NCBI GenBank assembly: GCA_021432635.1
Contig: MU270016.1
Coordinates: 590,324-654,323, forward strand
Source of the DNA: Thozetella sp. PMI_491
Taxonomy: Eukaryota > Ascomycota > Sordariomycetes > Chaetosphaeriales > Chaetosphaeriaceae
Reading direction: 5' to 3'
Length of the DNA: 64,000 nucleotides
Below are positions 10,060 to 22,036 of this stretch, piece after piece. The notes under the pieces were generated by a model, which did no database searches, was not told the origin of the DNA, and saw only the letters and a program-made list of their open reading frames with translations. The translations under genes were made by a program, and so were the position numbers. How positions within the stretch are numbered: the stretch's first letter is position 1; each line of letters begins with the position of its first letter.

Positions 10060-10686
10060 TCATGACCTTCGTTTCTCATCTCGCTGTAGCTGCTCATCCC
10101 GTCCCGAGCGAGATGAGACCATCATATTTGGTTGGGAGGGCCCATATTGCGCTGCGTTATATGGAGCGCTGGGCTGCTGCTGCGCATCACTATACCCCGG
10201 GCGACCGTAGTCATGACGGGAGTACTGTGGTGGTGGCTGGGGCTGATGGTACTGCTGAGTAGGGTAGTCCCTAGAGGGCGGGTATGTTTGCTGCCGTCCT
10301 GGATACTGATACTGCTGCATAGGATGCTGGGAAGGATGTGAAGGATATTGGGAGGGATGTGGAGGATATTGAGAGGGGTGGGGAGGATATTGAGAGGGGT
10401 GGGGAGGATACTGAGAGGGTTGAGGAGTATATTGAGAGGGGTGCGGAGGATATTGTTGATACTGTTGAGGGTATCCTGTCGGGGGCTGGTTGGGTCCGTA
10501 GTTCGGGTTGTATCCAGCTGCAGGAGGGGGACTCGGGTTCTGGGGAGGTGACTGCTTGGCGTCCGGGGCGAGCCGCTTACTAGACGAAGTTAAGTCACTA
10601 ATTCGAAGGATTCGACTGAGCTATAGAGAAACTCACGTTATAAGATGAGCTCCGTAGAGCATCATGCCCGTCTTGACGAGACCCAT
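10060..10686 (-). CDS. Q/Y/P-repeat hypothetical protein
   Basis: Two exons, 10637-10686 and 10060-10579, are separated by a 57-bp GT-AG intron with a CTTAAC branch site. They join in frame to 189 residues. The N-terminus MGLVKTGMMLYGAHLITKR is a short hydrophobic segment. It is followed by a disordered stretch of about six QYPPHPS-type heptads (10335-10470), more QYxP-rich sequence, and a charged end (RDEQLQRDEKRRS). I recognise no domain. Similar short hydrophobic starts with low-complexity tails occur in fungal hypothetical proteins. The clean intron and open frame support a real gene. Confidence 0.65.
10335..10470 (-). repeat. 21-bp tandem repeat coding QYPPHPS
   Basis: Plus-strand units read GGATATTGAGAGGGGTGGGGA with small changes, about six copies. 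They lie in the coding exon of the Q/Y/P protein and keep its frame. Confidence 0.8.
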
Positions 10687-11019
10687 AGTCAAAGTCGCGG
10701 AAGTGGTACTGGGAATGAAATTGAGTGCTTGAGGTTGCCGGTAACAATTGCAATACAGCCGTATTCTGCGAGGAGAAGCTGACGGGCTACCAACTGCCAC
10801 GCGAGTGAGAGAGCTCTACTGGTCTTTGTATTTGAACGGTTCCTTGTTCAAGGATCTTTATCTATTTCCGGAATCTTTCTGCCTGTGCTCGGCTAGTGGG
10901 GAATGGATTTGCACCTCAGTAACGTTAGCGTAGTTATCGCAGGTTTCGTATCGCGTATCGCGTATCGCGCATTACACATCTACCGGCACCCTGGTAGGGC
11001 TACCCGCCAAGCGCAGGCA
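10687..11019. other. short intergenic
   Basis: A CGTATCG triplication lies near 10948-10969 (tatcgcgtatcgcgtatcgcg). No gene was seen. Confidence 0.5.
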
Positions 11020-12339
11020 CTATGACAGCGCCATAACTATTCGGCGCGGGTGTTTGATATACTCAGCCCACTCATGGCTCAATGACTGGCCGATAATGGT
11101 GAGTAGCTTTAACCCACGGTCTCTAATATACCAAGAATTGTCGGCTCTTTTCAGTAAGATGCAGTAATGGGCCATAATGATCATAGCTGGTGGGCGCTTT
11201 TCGCCTAGAAGCCGCAGGAACGTTTCCGATACTGTCACAGCCCATACCGAGGTGACCGCTCTCCGCATTACTGGGGCCTGTTCGAGCGTAGATGCTGCGA
11301 GGAAGGTGCGTAACTTTGCGATTGCGTCCATGTAGGCGTCCATTTCATCCAGCGTCGTAGAGCTCCTCGCTTGTGGCAGCATCATGACACCTTCAGTTAT
11401 CTGGTTCAGGCTCTTGTCGTCCTCAGGCGAAGGAAGCACCCCATGGCCGAGGGCGCTCCTCAGGTTGTTGCTCTCCGTAATTAGAAACCCCAGCGGTCCG
11501 GCTTCGATATGCATCTTCGCTATGTCAATAATGAAGTAGCACCCTCGGAGGCAAGTCATCCAGTTCAGTATGCCCGATTGCGACTCCTTAGTCCAGAAAG
11601 GGAAGAGATCGCTAGGAGTACTCGAGGAGGCGAAGTTGAAGATAACTAGGAGAGTTGAGAATGCGAACAATTGGTTGGCATTCTCGGGCGTTATTGACTT
11701 CGTAGCTTGGTGAAACGGCCCGAGGGCTAGATTTAAGTGTAGTGTTGAGAGATAGCTGTACTTGTTTTCAAGATCTGGCTCCAGGGAAACAAGATGAAGG
11801 GCTCCAGCTGCCAGGATACCATGCATAAGGTAGTCACATGATAGAGCCAACACGGGAAGTTCCTCGGCCCACGGAGTTGATATTGTAGCAGCCGTGGACT
11901 TTATGAAGTGATGCCAGAGGGTCATGTCTTCCATATCGAACAACCCAAGCCGCGTCGGCAGGGCATCAAGAAGCGACGCCTTTGCCCCTGCTGGGGAAGA
12001 GGCGGATGTGCCATCTTCAGAAAGTGCCCAGTTCTCTGTGGGTTCGTCGTCGATGCTGCGTCTAGCCCTGAAGATGAGGTTGGCGTCGACCTTGAGCTCC
12101 CTTCATGGCTAGATAGGCTCGGGATTCGTTCATCAGGATATACACAAGCAGTCTCTCGCTTGATACACCCGGCACATATCGGCTTCCCCTCTTCACACTA
12201 TGCAAGGTCAATGAGTTTCCTGCGCGTTTGGTTTGGAGGACGGAGGCTGGTAGTCTCTGACCTTGATTTTTCTGCGCTTACACTCCGAACATCCTCCTCG
12301 TGATTTTGTATGCGACCGCCTACTTCTTAGGGACGACAT
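11020..12339 (-). CDS. Zn(II)2Cys6 transcription factor (Upc2-like C-terminal domain type)
   Basis: Exon 1 is 12262-12339 and begins MSSLRSRRSHTKSRGG. The cluster continues after a 64-bp intron (12198-12261) and is complete: C-SE-C-KRRKIK-C-EEGKPI-C-AG-C-IKRETA-C. The regulatory domain follows (LFDMEDMTLWHHFIKST... to RRIVMALS), typical of regulators whose zinc cluster starts RRSHTKSRGG. The DNA-binding and C-terminal parts lie in different frames. A 53-bp GT-AG intron at 12091-12143 restores the frame, but a one-base shift in a decaying gene is the alternative because that stretch also reads open. The target genes are unknown. Confidence 0.78.
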
Positions 12340-13078
12340 TCTGCCGAGTGGAGACGCGTGTCGCGTCCTGCAACAGTTCTGTGATATCGCTGAATGCGGG
12401 AGGCCAGGACTTTTTGTCTCGTATCTCGGATTCTTCTCTCGCAAAGATTGCGAAATCTTCTCTTCTTCGTAGCCCCGCAGAACGCTTTCGCGCATAAGCT
12501 TTGACCAGTGAAGGCTCCGTGGGTAACGAAACCCCAAAGCCAGCTTGCCAGTTGCTAGCCGCCAGCATAGCCACCAAAGGATTACAGGTACTTATCGAGT
12601 CAGGCAGGCACCCAAGCCCAGTGAAGATCTGCGTGTATATGTCTTAGTTTCAGGCATCTAAGTCTAAGTTTTTTGTTTCTCCACTGCGCAGTGGGCTTGA
12701 GGTCGCGCCTGCTCGCACCCTTTCTCTACTGCGTTTCATTTCATGTGGAGCTATCGTGAAGTTCCGAACGAGGATCGCCGCCTTCTCTCGGCGACGCAGG
12801 CTAGCACCAGTCACTGCAACTAAGTACTATTCTTATTAATCCTAATTCATTAGATTCATGGACTGATTCCGGACTTTGTAAGTGATGTCTTGGTATATAT
12901 TTGCCAACTCTTTCATTTCACCTCCCCTTCTTGTTCTCACTGCAGTCTCAAACCCTTACATCCTGGTACCTTCCCAGTCAGATCCCTGTGTTCCGCCGCA
13001 TCTCTTGGCATTTCTCGATCTTGCGTCGCAATATCCTGTTAGTTTGATATCCCGACAAGATACCATCAACCCTGCATC
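12340..13078. other. divergent promoter region
   Basis: This lies between the start of the zinc-cluster gene (minus) and the SDGAAN-repeat gene (plus). No coding signal was seen; short pyrimidine-rich stretches near 12900-12940 fit fungal promoter/leader sequence. Confidence 0.45.
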
Positions 13079-13612
13079 ATGACGTCCGAAAAGTCCCTTT
13101 CCGCTGCGACTATCGCTATTTACGCTCACCTAGGCACTGGCGGAGTTGTGCTTGTTGCCATTGGATCGTCGAGACTCGCCAGTGATGGTGCCGCAAACAG
13201 TGATGGTGCCGCAAACAGTGATGGTGCCGCAAACAGTGATGCCAGCGTGATCCACAAGGATCAAAGCATGGCCAAGGCCAGCATTGTCTTGCTATTCTTG
13301 GGATGGCTGGCACTATCAGGATTGTCACTTCTGACTGCATTTACACGACAGCGCTACAGCAGCGCTGAGCCGCAATACCTCAACGAGACCCGACTGCTGG
13401 CAGCTATTATTGCAACACTTCAGCTGCTTGGCATTCGAGTCATTGCCTCCTTAGCATACATTATGGGCGGAAATCCTGACCTGAACGGAGCCACCGGGCT
13501 TATGGGCTACCGGATTGGGTTGTATTTTATCGAAGAGTTGGTCATTACTCTGGTTCTTGTCGTGGCCGGAATCACCACAAGGAATCAAGCTCGTCAACCA
13601 TCGAATGTTTGA
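13079..13612 (+). CDS. multi-TM protein, DUF7702-like, with SDGAAN repeat
   Basis: 177 residues, single exon, start in good context (CATCATGACG). Hydrophobic helices lie at about 10-32, 63-84, 103-125 and 145-165. The last parts (LLAAIIATLQLLGIRVIASL and YFIEELVITLVLVVAG) match the C-terminal half of fungal DUF7702-type membrane proteins, which are usually about 250 residues, so the N-terminal helices may be lost or lie in an unseen exon. The loop after the first helix holds three perfect SDGAAN units plus a partial one. Function unknown. Confidence 0.6.
   Translation: MTSEKSLSAATIAIYAHLGTGGVVLVAIGSSRLASDGAANSDGAANSDGAANSDASVIHKDQSMAKASIVLLFLGWLALSGLSLLTAFTRQRYSSAEPQYLNETRLLAAIIATLQLLGIRVIASLAYIMGGNPDLNGATGLMGYRIGLYFIEELVITLVLVVAGITTRNQARQPSNV
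13181..13240 (+). repeat. 18-bp coding tandem repeat
   Basis: Three identical copies of AGTGATGGTGCCGCAAAC at 13181, 13199 and 13217, then a partial copy. They encode SDGAAN. Exact identity suggests recent expansion. Confidence 0.95.
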
Positions 13613-14244
13613 CGATCACTCATCGTTGGCAAAATAAGCTGTGAGGGAATAGAATGTACGCACAATGCGATTTAATGCTGCCAAATCTGTATCTTTCCGT
13701 GTGCCGAATTAGACGTAAATTATCAGAATCTCTTCAAGAACGGGCGCAAAATGGAAGACGCCGTAACATTGTGCTGAGATGTTATAATGGATTTCTGGGT
13801 AGAGCAAAGCTGTGGCACGTGGCCATCAGTCAATTGATGTATTGCTATAAATTGGCGCTACTTCTATTAGACCGGTTTACTATTGCTCAGAGGGCCCGGC
13901 TACCGCCAAGAATTCCGCTGTGAAGTATTGCGGTTTGTATCGGGCGCCAATGCCACGGGAAGAGGAAATTTTGAGGCACCTGGAGTCTGGATCCTAGTCT
14001 TCTCGGCATCCACTGTCGCAAGTCGCGGCTCTGTCTTGTCTCACAACTCGATCCTAGAAGATGATGTTTCGTTCTTCGTGTTCGCCGTATTATTGAAGCA
14101 TACCGCCTAGGTTTCAGAGGTTTGGCCGAATGGCCAAGACATACAGTGACGGGTTATATACATCATTTGCTCGACGCCCCAGCAATGAGAACCGCTAACT
14201 TCAACTCTGTGCATCTCAGTAAATATATTTCTACAACGCACATC
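13613..14244. other. intergenic
   Basis: No gene seen. The ORF that becomes the next gene is open from 14122, but its first 41 codons look like leader sequence. Confidence 0.45.
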
Positions 14245-15369
14245 ATGGAAAGGCTGCATCGTTTCTGTAGTAATTTTATCTACATGATGTTGGCTTGCTA
14301 TGCCGAGGCTGGGCCGTACACCGAATACACATCCTCAGGGTTCATTCCATTCCTCGCCGCGGGAACCGCCGGAGTAGACTGGTCTACGAATGTGGCCGTT
14401 GAAATCACCATCAACTCAGTGGGCAGCATAGCCCGCACATTTCAGCCGATTATTGACACGGGGACGTGTGGGTTCATGTTCACAGCTCTTGACCTGCCAG
14501 ACTGGAACCCGGAAACAGAGGCGGTCCCTTTGAATGCCGGCTGGGAGTATCTATCTAGTAGCCATGTTCTTTATACAGGATACTGGGTTTGGCGTGATGT
14601 TTATTTCAACCCCTGCGACAGACAGCAAGTTATCAAAACCAGCATCCCCGTCCTGGCCGTTACGAAGAAGGTAACCTGCAGCAGCTACAGTGTCGCTGTC
14701 GGCACGGACCACTGCCCAACGACGCCAGAATACATCGAGCACAACCCGCACGTCCGCTGGATGGGTGTCGGTTTTGGCCGTGAGGAAGATGGTCAGCCGC
14801 AAGGTACCCCTGATAAGAACGCTTTCATTAATGTCGTATCTATCGCCGGGCAGAACATGAACTCTTATCTCCAAGGCTACAAGATCAATAAAATGGGCAT
14901 CACTCTAGGACTTACGGACATTAATACCTCAAATATGTTCTTCCAAGATCTTCCCGCGCGAAATCCCGTCAACTGGAGCCTGCGCACGCCTACTATCCCT
15001 AGGGACTATAGGTCACTCCCTTCAGACTGCATTTCGTTCGACAATCAAGAGACATGTTATCCCGGGGAGACCCTTCTGGACACAGGCATCGGAAAAGCCT
15101 TCATGCGCGTACCCATGGGCGTCGTAATGCCACGCGACCCCTTCACCAAAAACTTGAATCCCGAGGTGCGGGTTGCCGTGGACCTTGGGAGCCCTGCTTT
15201 ATTCACAGAGCGCTTCACTACTGGCACACCAGTGGCCGTTGAGCCAGACTCGGTCGAGGCGTTCAAGTCGGCGAGAGGTAGTTTCTTCAATACAGGTCGG
15301 CATGTCTATCGTGCGTGGAATACCGCTTATGATTCAGTCAATGGGAGGTACGGAATGGCGGCTATATGA
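14245..15369 (+). CDS. divergent secreted protein with two DTG motifs; putative aspartyl-protease-fold protein
   Basis: I chose the ATG at 14245 because it starts a signal peptide (MERLHRFCSNFIYMMLACYAEA, cut before GPYTEYT). The mature protein makes 374 residues in total. Two DTG motifs stand 208 residues apart: IIDTGTCGF (Asp 71) and LLDTGIGKAF (Asp 279). Each is preceded by hydrophobic residues, as in pepsin, whose pair is about 183 apart. A possible counterpart of the pepsin GxLGLG strand is WMGVGFG (near 172-178). It is not close enough to any A1 enzyme for me to name it. Six or more cysteines fit secretion. An upstream in-frame ATG at 14122 would hide the signal peptide. Confidence 0.7.
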   Translation: MERLHRFCSNFIYMMLACYAEAGPYTEYTSSGFIPFLAAGTAGVDWSTNVAVEITINSVGSIARTFQPIIDTGTCGFMFTALDLPDWNPETEAVPLNAGWEYLSSSHVLYTGYWVWRDVYFNPCDRQQVIKTSIPVLAVTKKVTCSSYSVAVGTDHCPTTPEYIEHNPHVRWMGVGFGREEDGQPQGTPDKNAFINVVSIAGQNMNSYLQGYKINKMGITLGLTDINTSNMFFQDLPARNPVNWSLRTPTIPRDYRSLPSDCISFDNQETCYPGETLLDTGIGKAFMRVPMGVVMPRDPFTKNLNPEVRVAVDLGSPALFTERFTTGTPVAVEPDSVEAFKSARGSFFNTGRHVYRAWNTAYDSVNGRYGMAAI

Positions 15370-15484
15370 TCAGGGGCCACTTGTTTTACGCCCCCTTCCT
15401 TCTCCCTTTTCTTGTATCATTCCAATCCAATATTTGAGATCCAAATATTCCGAGGATCCGAATCCAATACAATTGGTTTTTTGT

Positions 15485-17543
15485 CTAACCCAATATTATA
15501 TTAAGCCCCATCTCTTCCGCAACATCTCTCCAAATAACCATATTTCTCTCCTCACAGCCACTAGCGTCAGTAATGGCCCACACCTTCGTAACTATTTCCC
15601 AAGCGTGTTTGATATTAACCATGCGCTGTTGCTTCTCAGTTTCCCGGAATACTTGCACCGCTAGGTTTCGATCTGGATCACTAAGGGCCTCGCAGGCGGC
15701 AACAAACATTGGCCACAACAGGGCGCTGACCGGCCCACCTGAGGATATGGTATCGAAACAGTGTACTAGAACAGAGTGAACATTCTTCTGCACCTCTCGA
15801 TGATGTTGTGAATAGCCGTATATGTTGCGTTGTAAGAACACGAGAGAGGCGAAGCGGTATGCAAGGGCATTGTGCAGAGCGGCTTGCAGACGAGATGAGT
15901 CGCAGGCCGTCTGTACGCCGCCAGAGTAGAGTTCTCCATCATTATTTCCAAGAAACGCAGCAGGTACTGCTGGTTCCCACTTGCCTAGGATATCCTCAAT
16001 AGCAGTAGTCATAACCTCATACTCTGTGCGGAGCACGACGGCCTTCGAATGGAAACCGTCAATCCTCACAGCTTCGAGTTCTTGCTTCATGGCCAAAACG
16101 TTGCTAAGACGATGAAGGGTCGGCCAAAGATCTGTTGCCATCCCCAAGAGAGGATCCAGGTTTCTCCGCGGGAACGACGATGGAGGGGAAAGGCAGAGCG
16201 GCTGGAGAGTGCCGGGCGCCGGGGCGGTCGAAAGCGGTGCTTTTCCTAGCGATAGCGCGGTAATTACGTCGTAAAAGTCAAACGCCTATATTTTTACAGG
16301 TTAGAGGAATGTTGCATTCTGATGTCCGATTGGGGATCACCCTACTCTCTCAAGGAAGGCGATGGTCTGACTCTTCTCAGGAACCGTGCTCAATACATAA
16401 CGAGCACCGCTAAGATGTTGATGTATAATATGTGCTGGATTCTTCTGCACGAGCTTAGATAGTGTCAGTAGGTTTCTCGCAGCACGTAGGTTGAGTAAGA
16501 AATTACCGCTTCATAATACACGAGCAACATGATTGTTGCGAGAATTTCCTCTCTGTTGCCGTCTTGCCCTATCATCTCAGACAAGCCTTTGAGGGCAAGG
16601 CTATGGAAGTTGGCGGATTTCTCTTCGATCTGCACTCCCATGCACTCTAGGTGGGCGCCAGCAAAGCAGTAGATAGCATTCAAGAGGGGGTAACTGGTAA
16701 GTGATAGAGGTAGTAGCAGTCGTTGAAAAGGGTTATCCGGTTCCTCGTTCAAGACGATGCGGTGTGATAGGACATCACAAAAGTGATAAATTAGTTCTCG
16801 GTTGCCCAAAGAGCCTGAGAACTCGGAAAATGATGGAAACGATAACTCCAATATGGCTGGGGTTTCCATCCGCGCGAGACTCTCTGCATCGTACTGGATG
16901 CTTGAGTGGTGGTAGTCCTCCGGCGTATAGTCGTTGAAGTAGTCGCTGAAGCTTGTTACATCTCCGAGCTCGTATAGATCCTCTTCCAAATTCCACCACT
17001 CGTTCCCATCCATGGGTGATAGACTGGTCCAGTGAGAAGGAGAGGTCGCCAGTGAGGAGCTCAAGCCTTCTCTAGAGTCTTCAAGCCCAGGAGAAAAGCT
17101 AGAGTCCGGGTTATCATCAGCAAGGCCATCGATATGACCCTTGGCGTTGTCAGGCGGTCGATGGTCCATAGGCGGGCTGGTTTTTCTGGGCTCAGTAGTC
17201 ACCTTTGGAAGGTCGACTTCATATATGCAAGCAAGATTCCTTTGACTACAGCGTGTACAACGAGGCCGAATCTCACAGCACTTTTTTCGCTATTATCTGA
17301 AGTGGTTAGCGATGCGTTCTGCTGGGGTAGGCTAGTTCTGGATTCAGTGGCGCACTCTTAACTTGCTATGGCTGGAGGTCAGCTTATCGCTCCTGCAAGG
17401 GAATGGGAAGAAGCGTACCAAGGCAGGCACCCTAGAGCCGGGCATGAAGGGAAATTAGATACTGGTGCGCCTTATACTGTATCGAGACGAAGAAATCACA
17501 GGGGTCAGAAATACTCACCTCTCTTCGACCGCGTCTTGGGCAT
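15485..17543 (-). CDS. Zn(II)2Cys6 regulator with Fungal_trans_2 domain
   Basis: Three exons join cleanly: 16507-17289, 16346-16453 and 15485-16285, giving 563 residues after the start of the second half-cluster. That half reads RKKC-CEIRPR-C-TR-C-SQRNLA-C. The C-terminal domain is the ACR-2-like Fungal_trans_2 type (YYEALVQKNPAHIIHQHLSGAR, AFDFYDVITALSLGKAPL). The first half seems to come from exon 17519-17543 (MPKTRSKR) plus a 13-bp exon 17419-17431 (GCLP and two bases of a Cys/Trp codon). These two do not join to 17289 in frame: one base is off. Either a junction is mis-seen or the 5' end has decayed. Confidence 0.72.
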
Positions 17544-19209
17544 CTTTGGCGGCGCAGGCTTGGCATAAAGGAGCAACTTTGCTTTCGATTCCATGCCGGG
17601 TACTCGGTGATATCACCGTTCTGAATGCTTTACACAAGGACAAAGAGAAGGCGTTAGGTGTGAGGTTACGAGCGAGTGAATTTCCTCTGATATAAATCGA
17701 CTTGACCACACCAGCGCCTGTCACCTTGACGGATGTGCAGGGCGTTGCATTTCCCCACCGCATTGCAGATAGCACACGCTTTGAGGTAGCATTCAGATCC
17801 TGTGTAAAAGCCATGTGGCAAACCGCCCCCGCTCGACAGGGATGGGCTGCCTTCAAATTCCTCTGCAGAGAGCTTCTAGAAGGAACCGAGCAAGACGTGC
17901 AGACGGCAAGATGCAGAGCCCCCGCCCAGTGGTCCACTTACCATCCGTCAACAGGTAACCTCCCCCGGCGGTCGTCTCTATCCGTTCTCTGAGGGGTGAG
18001 CACGAGGCAGGATGGTGGCACATGGCAATTAGGCTAAGATTAGCCCATGCATCTAATGCTGTCAGCACCGGGGGAAGGTTTCCCATCGCAGGCTTCGAGA
18101 GGTCTAGGTACCTCTTCCCCCCTGTTGGTTTTCCCTGCCGATTCAAGTACTAGGACCGGCACCAGCGCATAGGCTGCAAATACGAGATTGAAGAAACTTG
18201 ACTGGACCGGAATGCCTTGTAGGTAGGGGGAAGAAGGAGGGCACTAGCAATGAGGGGGCGGGGGTGCGCGCACACGTGGGCATCTGCTTTGCACCCGGGA
18301 GGTTCTAATGCGAGCTGTCGGACCATTGGACTATTTGGGCCGATCAGCCGCAGAGATGCATTGAATCTTGACGGGCTCGGACAGAATGAGTAGAACCCAT
18401 GGGAAGGTGAAGTATACAGAGACGCCGCAGCAGGCTCAGAAGTGCATTAGAGCTCGGTATGCACAGTCTATATCCCTGCCTCATGTATCTGAAACACTAG
18501 TAAACCTCCGGGCCAAGACGAAGTTGACCGCTGACCAGGGACTGAACAGGGTTTCCGGGGCTTGTATATGCCGAGGAACTAGCTGGCTGCCATGCTATGT
18601 ACACACATAAGGCAGCACTCGTGCACAGTAGTTCCTCGCAACTAACATCGCTCGGAGATGTTTATTCTTGGATCAGCTGTACATACAATAAGAATGTCCG
18701 CTTCGGAGTGTAGTGGTTCCAAGTAGCTCGACCTGGACATCAATTACTCTTAGCTAGTCTATATCGGTAGGATGAGCTTGCACGAGCTCCAAGAGGCCGT
18801 TCGGTATAGGCCATCCAGCACCATCCTTTTGACTGCATTGCCAACCCATGTCACGCAGTCACCTATATTGCGTTAGACACTCGGCCTGGCCGCATACCTT
18901 ACCTAGCTCAGACTCAAGAGAGGCACTGCATTCCCCTCGCGATTGGATAGCTCAGGCGGGCATCCTATTGGAGCGCATAACTGCTTCACCCCTGCTTCCC
19001 CCCTCCCCCACGTCCCCGGTGGCGGGACATGGGGCCTATTAGACCGTTGATCAGCACAATCCCCATGGGGATCAGGTCAAAGGGATTATGGGGTAACAGT
19101 TGGTTTTAGAGATTCATAAGCTAGCTATGCGGTCCACTCAGCAGATGTGGGCACGCGATGCTCGCGTGCTTGTCGGTGATACTATGTTGTCGACCTCATA
19201 CGACTCAAC
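17544..19209. other. intergenic, no gene seen
   Basis: A 140-codon minus-strand frame covers 17515-17937 but has Cys/Ser/Arg-rich random composition. Nothing else was found. Confidence 0.45.
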
Positions 19210-20345
19210 ATGACGCTGTATTTTGAGACGAGCTGGGCCATCCTCAGCACGATCGGCATAGCAAATGTGTTGTTCGGACTTACCATCGTCGGCATCACAC
19301 ATGGGTCGCCGGCAACAGCCATCCCCATCGTCTGCTCCGCCGCTGGTGCCGTGGCAAACGGCCTGTGTTATTACGCCTTCTACTGCGACTTCCCGACGGC
19401 GAATGTTGCTGTCGCCTCTGCTGTCGCGGATCTGATGTGGATGGTGAGCCTTGGCAGATCCAATTACCAATTTTTACTGTTCTGAACATGCGTAATACAG
19501 GTGCAAGAGGCGGGGATTTCCTTCTACAGTTATGCGATTCTGGTCCGAGTTCTGCGCAATCGCGATGCCACCATCTTCAAGTCCCTCTTCTGGGCATTGG
19601 TATTGATTATCTTCGCCGTGAGGGTATTGATTGTCGTCACCCGGGTGAGAGCCATTGTCACTGGCGATTTGGAATTCCAATACACTCTCAACCGCCTCCA
19701 TGTGGGCTACTTTATTTCCATCGCCTGCTTGGAGTGCGTCAGTGCCTACTTTCTCCTGCGAAAGTTTGCTTCAGCAAAGAAACTATCCATGGAAGCCTCA
19801 CTCGGGACCGGGCTGTTTCGGTATCTCATGCGAAGCACAGAGATCCGTCTAGCCGCCTTAGCACTCATTGGCATAACGAGAGCCGTCACATACTTCTTCC
19901 AACCATCTCTCCAAGTTGCTACAAATACGGCGAGCCAGTTTGATCGTTTCGTCTATACCTTCGAGTGCCTATTTCCGGTGGTTATATAGTAAGTCACCCT
20001 TCGCCAGTAGCCTTGAGCGTCGCGACTGATCGAACTCCAAGTATCGATATGCTGGCATCCAAAATCGCCTATTCTCATCAAACCCACGAAACAAACACCT
20101 TTGGACCGGTGTCGAGTAGGCGCATGTCTCGACCTGGACGCCCGGACTCCCGGGGTGAGAACGATGAGATGCCGATGTGTCCAATATGGGCGAGAGATGA
20201 CGATTTCGAGGCGAAAGACCCCATGGAGCCCCAAAAAGCAATTTCTGAAAGGCGAGTCAGTCCAGTAGCCCGGCCTCCGGCAGCCATGATTTCCCGACCT
20301 CATGAGCACGGCATCACAAAGACGGTGGAATTCACGGTCTACTAG
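19210..20345 (+). CDS. seven-TM integral membrane protein, fungal hypothetical
   Basis: Three exons, 19210-19443, 19501-19988 and 20042-20345, with introns of 57 and 53 bp, join in frame to 341 residues. About seven hydrophobic helices fill the first 265 residues (ILSTIGIANVLFGLTIVGI, LFWALVLIIFAVRVLIVV and others). The last helix ends FECLFPVVIYIDMLASK, a landmark of a common fungal family. An 80-residue charged, Pro-rich cytosolic tail follows. The topology suggests a receptor or transporter-like protein, but no function is assigned. Confidence 0.75.
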
Positions 20346-22036
20346 AACCGCCAGCTCTGGCTATATGCTGCCTTACGATCGATACTCTTTGGGCCTATTT
20401 AAACAAGGAATTGAGAGGATCACTATATAATACATGCCGCTCAATCAGTCTCTCGGTGTTTTGTTGCATGTCTTCCATCGTGTCACAACATCGCTGATGC
20501 CATTATGAACTCTGCTCTAGAGCGTCAAGCCTACTCTTGCTTCCGAGCCAATGGCAGGGGTGACCTAAGACAAAGTTATCTGCGAGAGACAAGATAACGA
20601 CAAAGATTCTAAGCGATTTCGTTGCATATGAGAGAAGTGTGATCTCGCAGAAGGAACTTTCACACCGCTAACCAAGTTTGCTTGTTCACCCGCACCCGCC
20701 CCAATGGCGATCCTTAGCCCCCCTCCCTCAGCGAAATGCAGTCTTCGATTGATATTTACAGTAACCCCCCCCCCCCCCGAGATGACTTTTGCGAAAATGA
20801 ACCATGCAGGATCACCATTACTAGTTGCAGATTGCGACAATGGCCATCATGGGAGGCTAGAACCATAAGGGCAGGAGTGGCAACCTCAGCAGTAGCAGGG
20901 GAGCCAAGTTAGGTCTGCTTGGCAGCTACCTGTGCCGCACGCCTAGCCTCCTTCATCTCCTAGCACTTGCGTTGGCCATTACTGCGTCCAAGTTCCCCGG
21001 CTACAACCCCACCGGACACCCCATCGGAGCAACCCACCGGAGATACCAGCAGTAGGTTTATACTATGCGGCAGCTCCGTGATCGCCGGGCAATTTCTTTG
21101 GGTGCGTAGCGATTTCGAGGCTAACAAGTGCGGGCACCTACAGTCATAGTTGATGGAAGCTGGGCGTTGGTGGATGGCGGGCGTTTGTTCAATTAGTATT
21201 CAGAAGCCAGCAAGCAGAGTTTCTCGCCGCAACAGACTACTGCACATGGAGCCAATCGCTCAGCCAGGTTTATATACTGAGCAGTGGAAGACCTCATATA
21301 AGAGTAGTGGCGCTGGCTACTGCACCGGTGGTTTGTGCGTTTAGGAGCTACCTTGTCTCCTGGTTGTGACTGGAGCGCGTATGTAGGCAGATTCCTGGGA
21401 TGTCTGCAGACCCCTGTAAACCGAGATCCGGCGCCGGGCGCACCGAGAGCCGACCAAAGGATTACAGTGGCCGTTCTTCAACTTTGCACAAGGGCTATTG
21501 GCATAATACCTACCTTACCAGTGAGAATACATAATACAACTCATTTGTAAAAGAAAAAAAAAAAGAAAAAAGATCGCCAAGAGTTCTCTTTGCTTGAGCC
21601 GTTCCACACCATCGAATGGACTTCCATTGAGGGACATCTGCATGAGGGAGTTTTGAGGGCTCCGTGGCTCTGGCGACCCACACACACAAGCCGCGACCTT
21701 CCCGTACTCTGTCATGAGGCAAGAAGTAGGGCGTCTGAAACGGCGTGGATCTTATACCCACGGTAAGAAGGAAACAGCCATATTAGAGACTCTATGGAGC
21801 TGAGTGCTGAGGCTACATCACTGGCACATATAGAGTGGAGGTTAAGGGATGTCCCGGGTGAAATGAGTTAGGTTCTCTGATAAGACAGGCTCAGTGCTCC
21901 TTGCTTCTCGCCAAGCCCTAGGAAGGCCTGGAGGGTTAGCATGGCTGTACAATACATAAATCTGGTGAAGGTCAGCCCACCTCCTCGCGACCTTGATGGA
22001 GCTTCCTATTAACCGAATTCTGGTAAAAATTGTGGT
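20346..22036. other. intergenic with homopolymers
   Basis: Holds a run of 14 C (20765-20778) and an A-rich tract (21549-21571). No coding signal was seen. Confidence 0.5.

Noticed and set aside
12208-12537. Longer N-terminus for the zinc-cluster gene (start at 12537)
   Set aside because: The extra 66 residues have no family counterpart; the ATG at 12339 puts the cluster where it normally lies.
17515-17937. 140-codon minus ORF
   Set aside because: Random composition, overlaps the regulator 5' exon, no domain or splice support.
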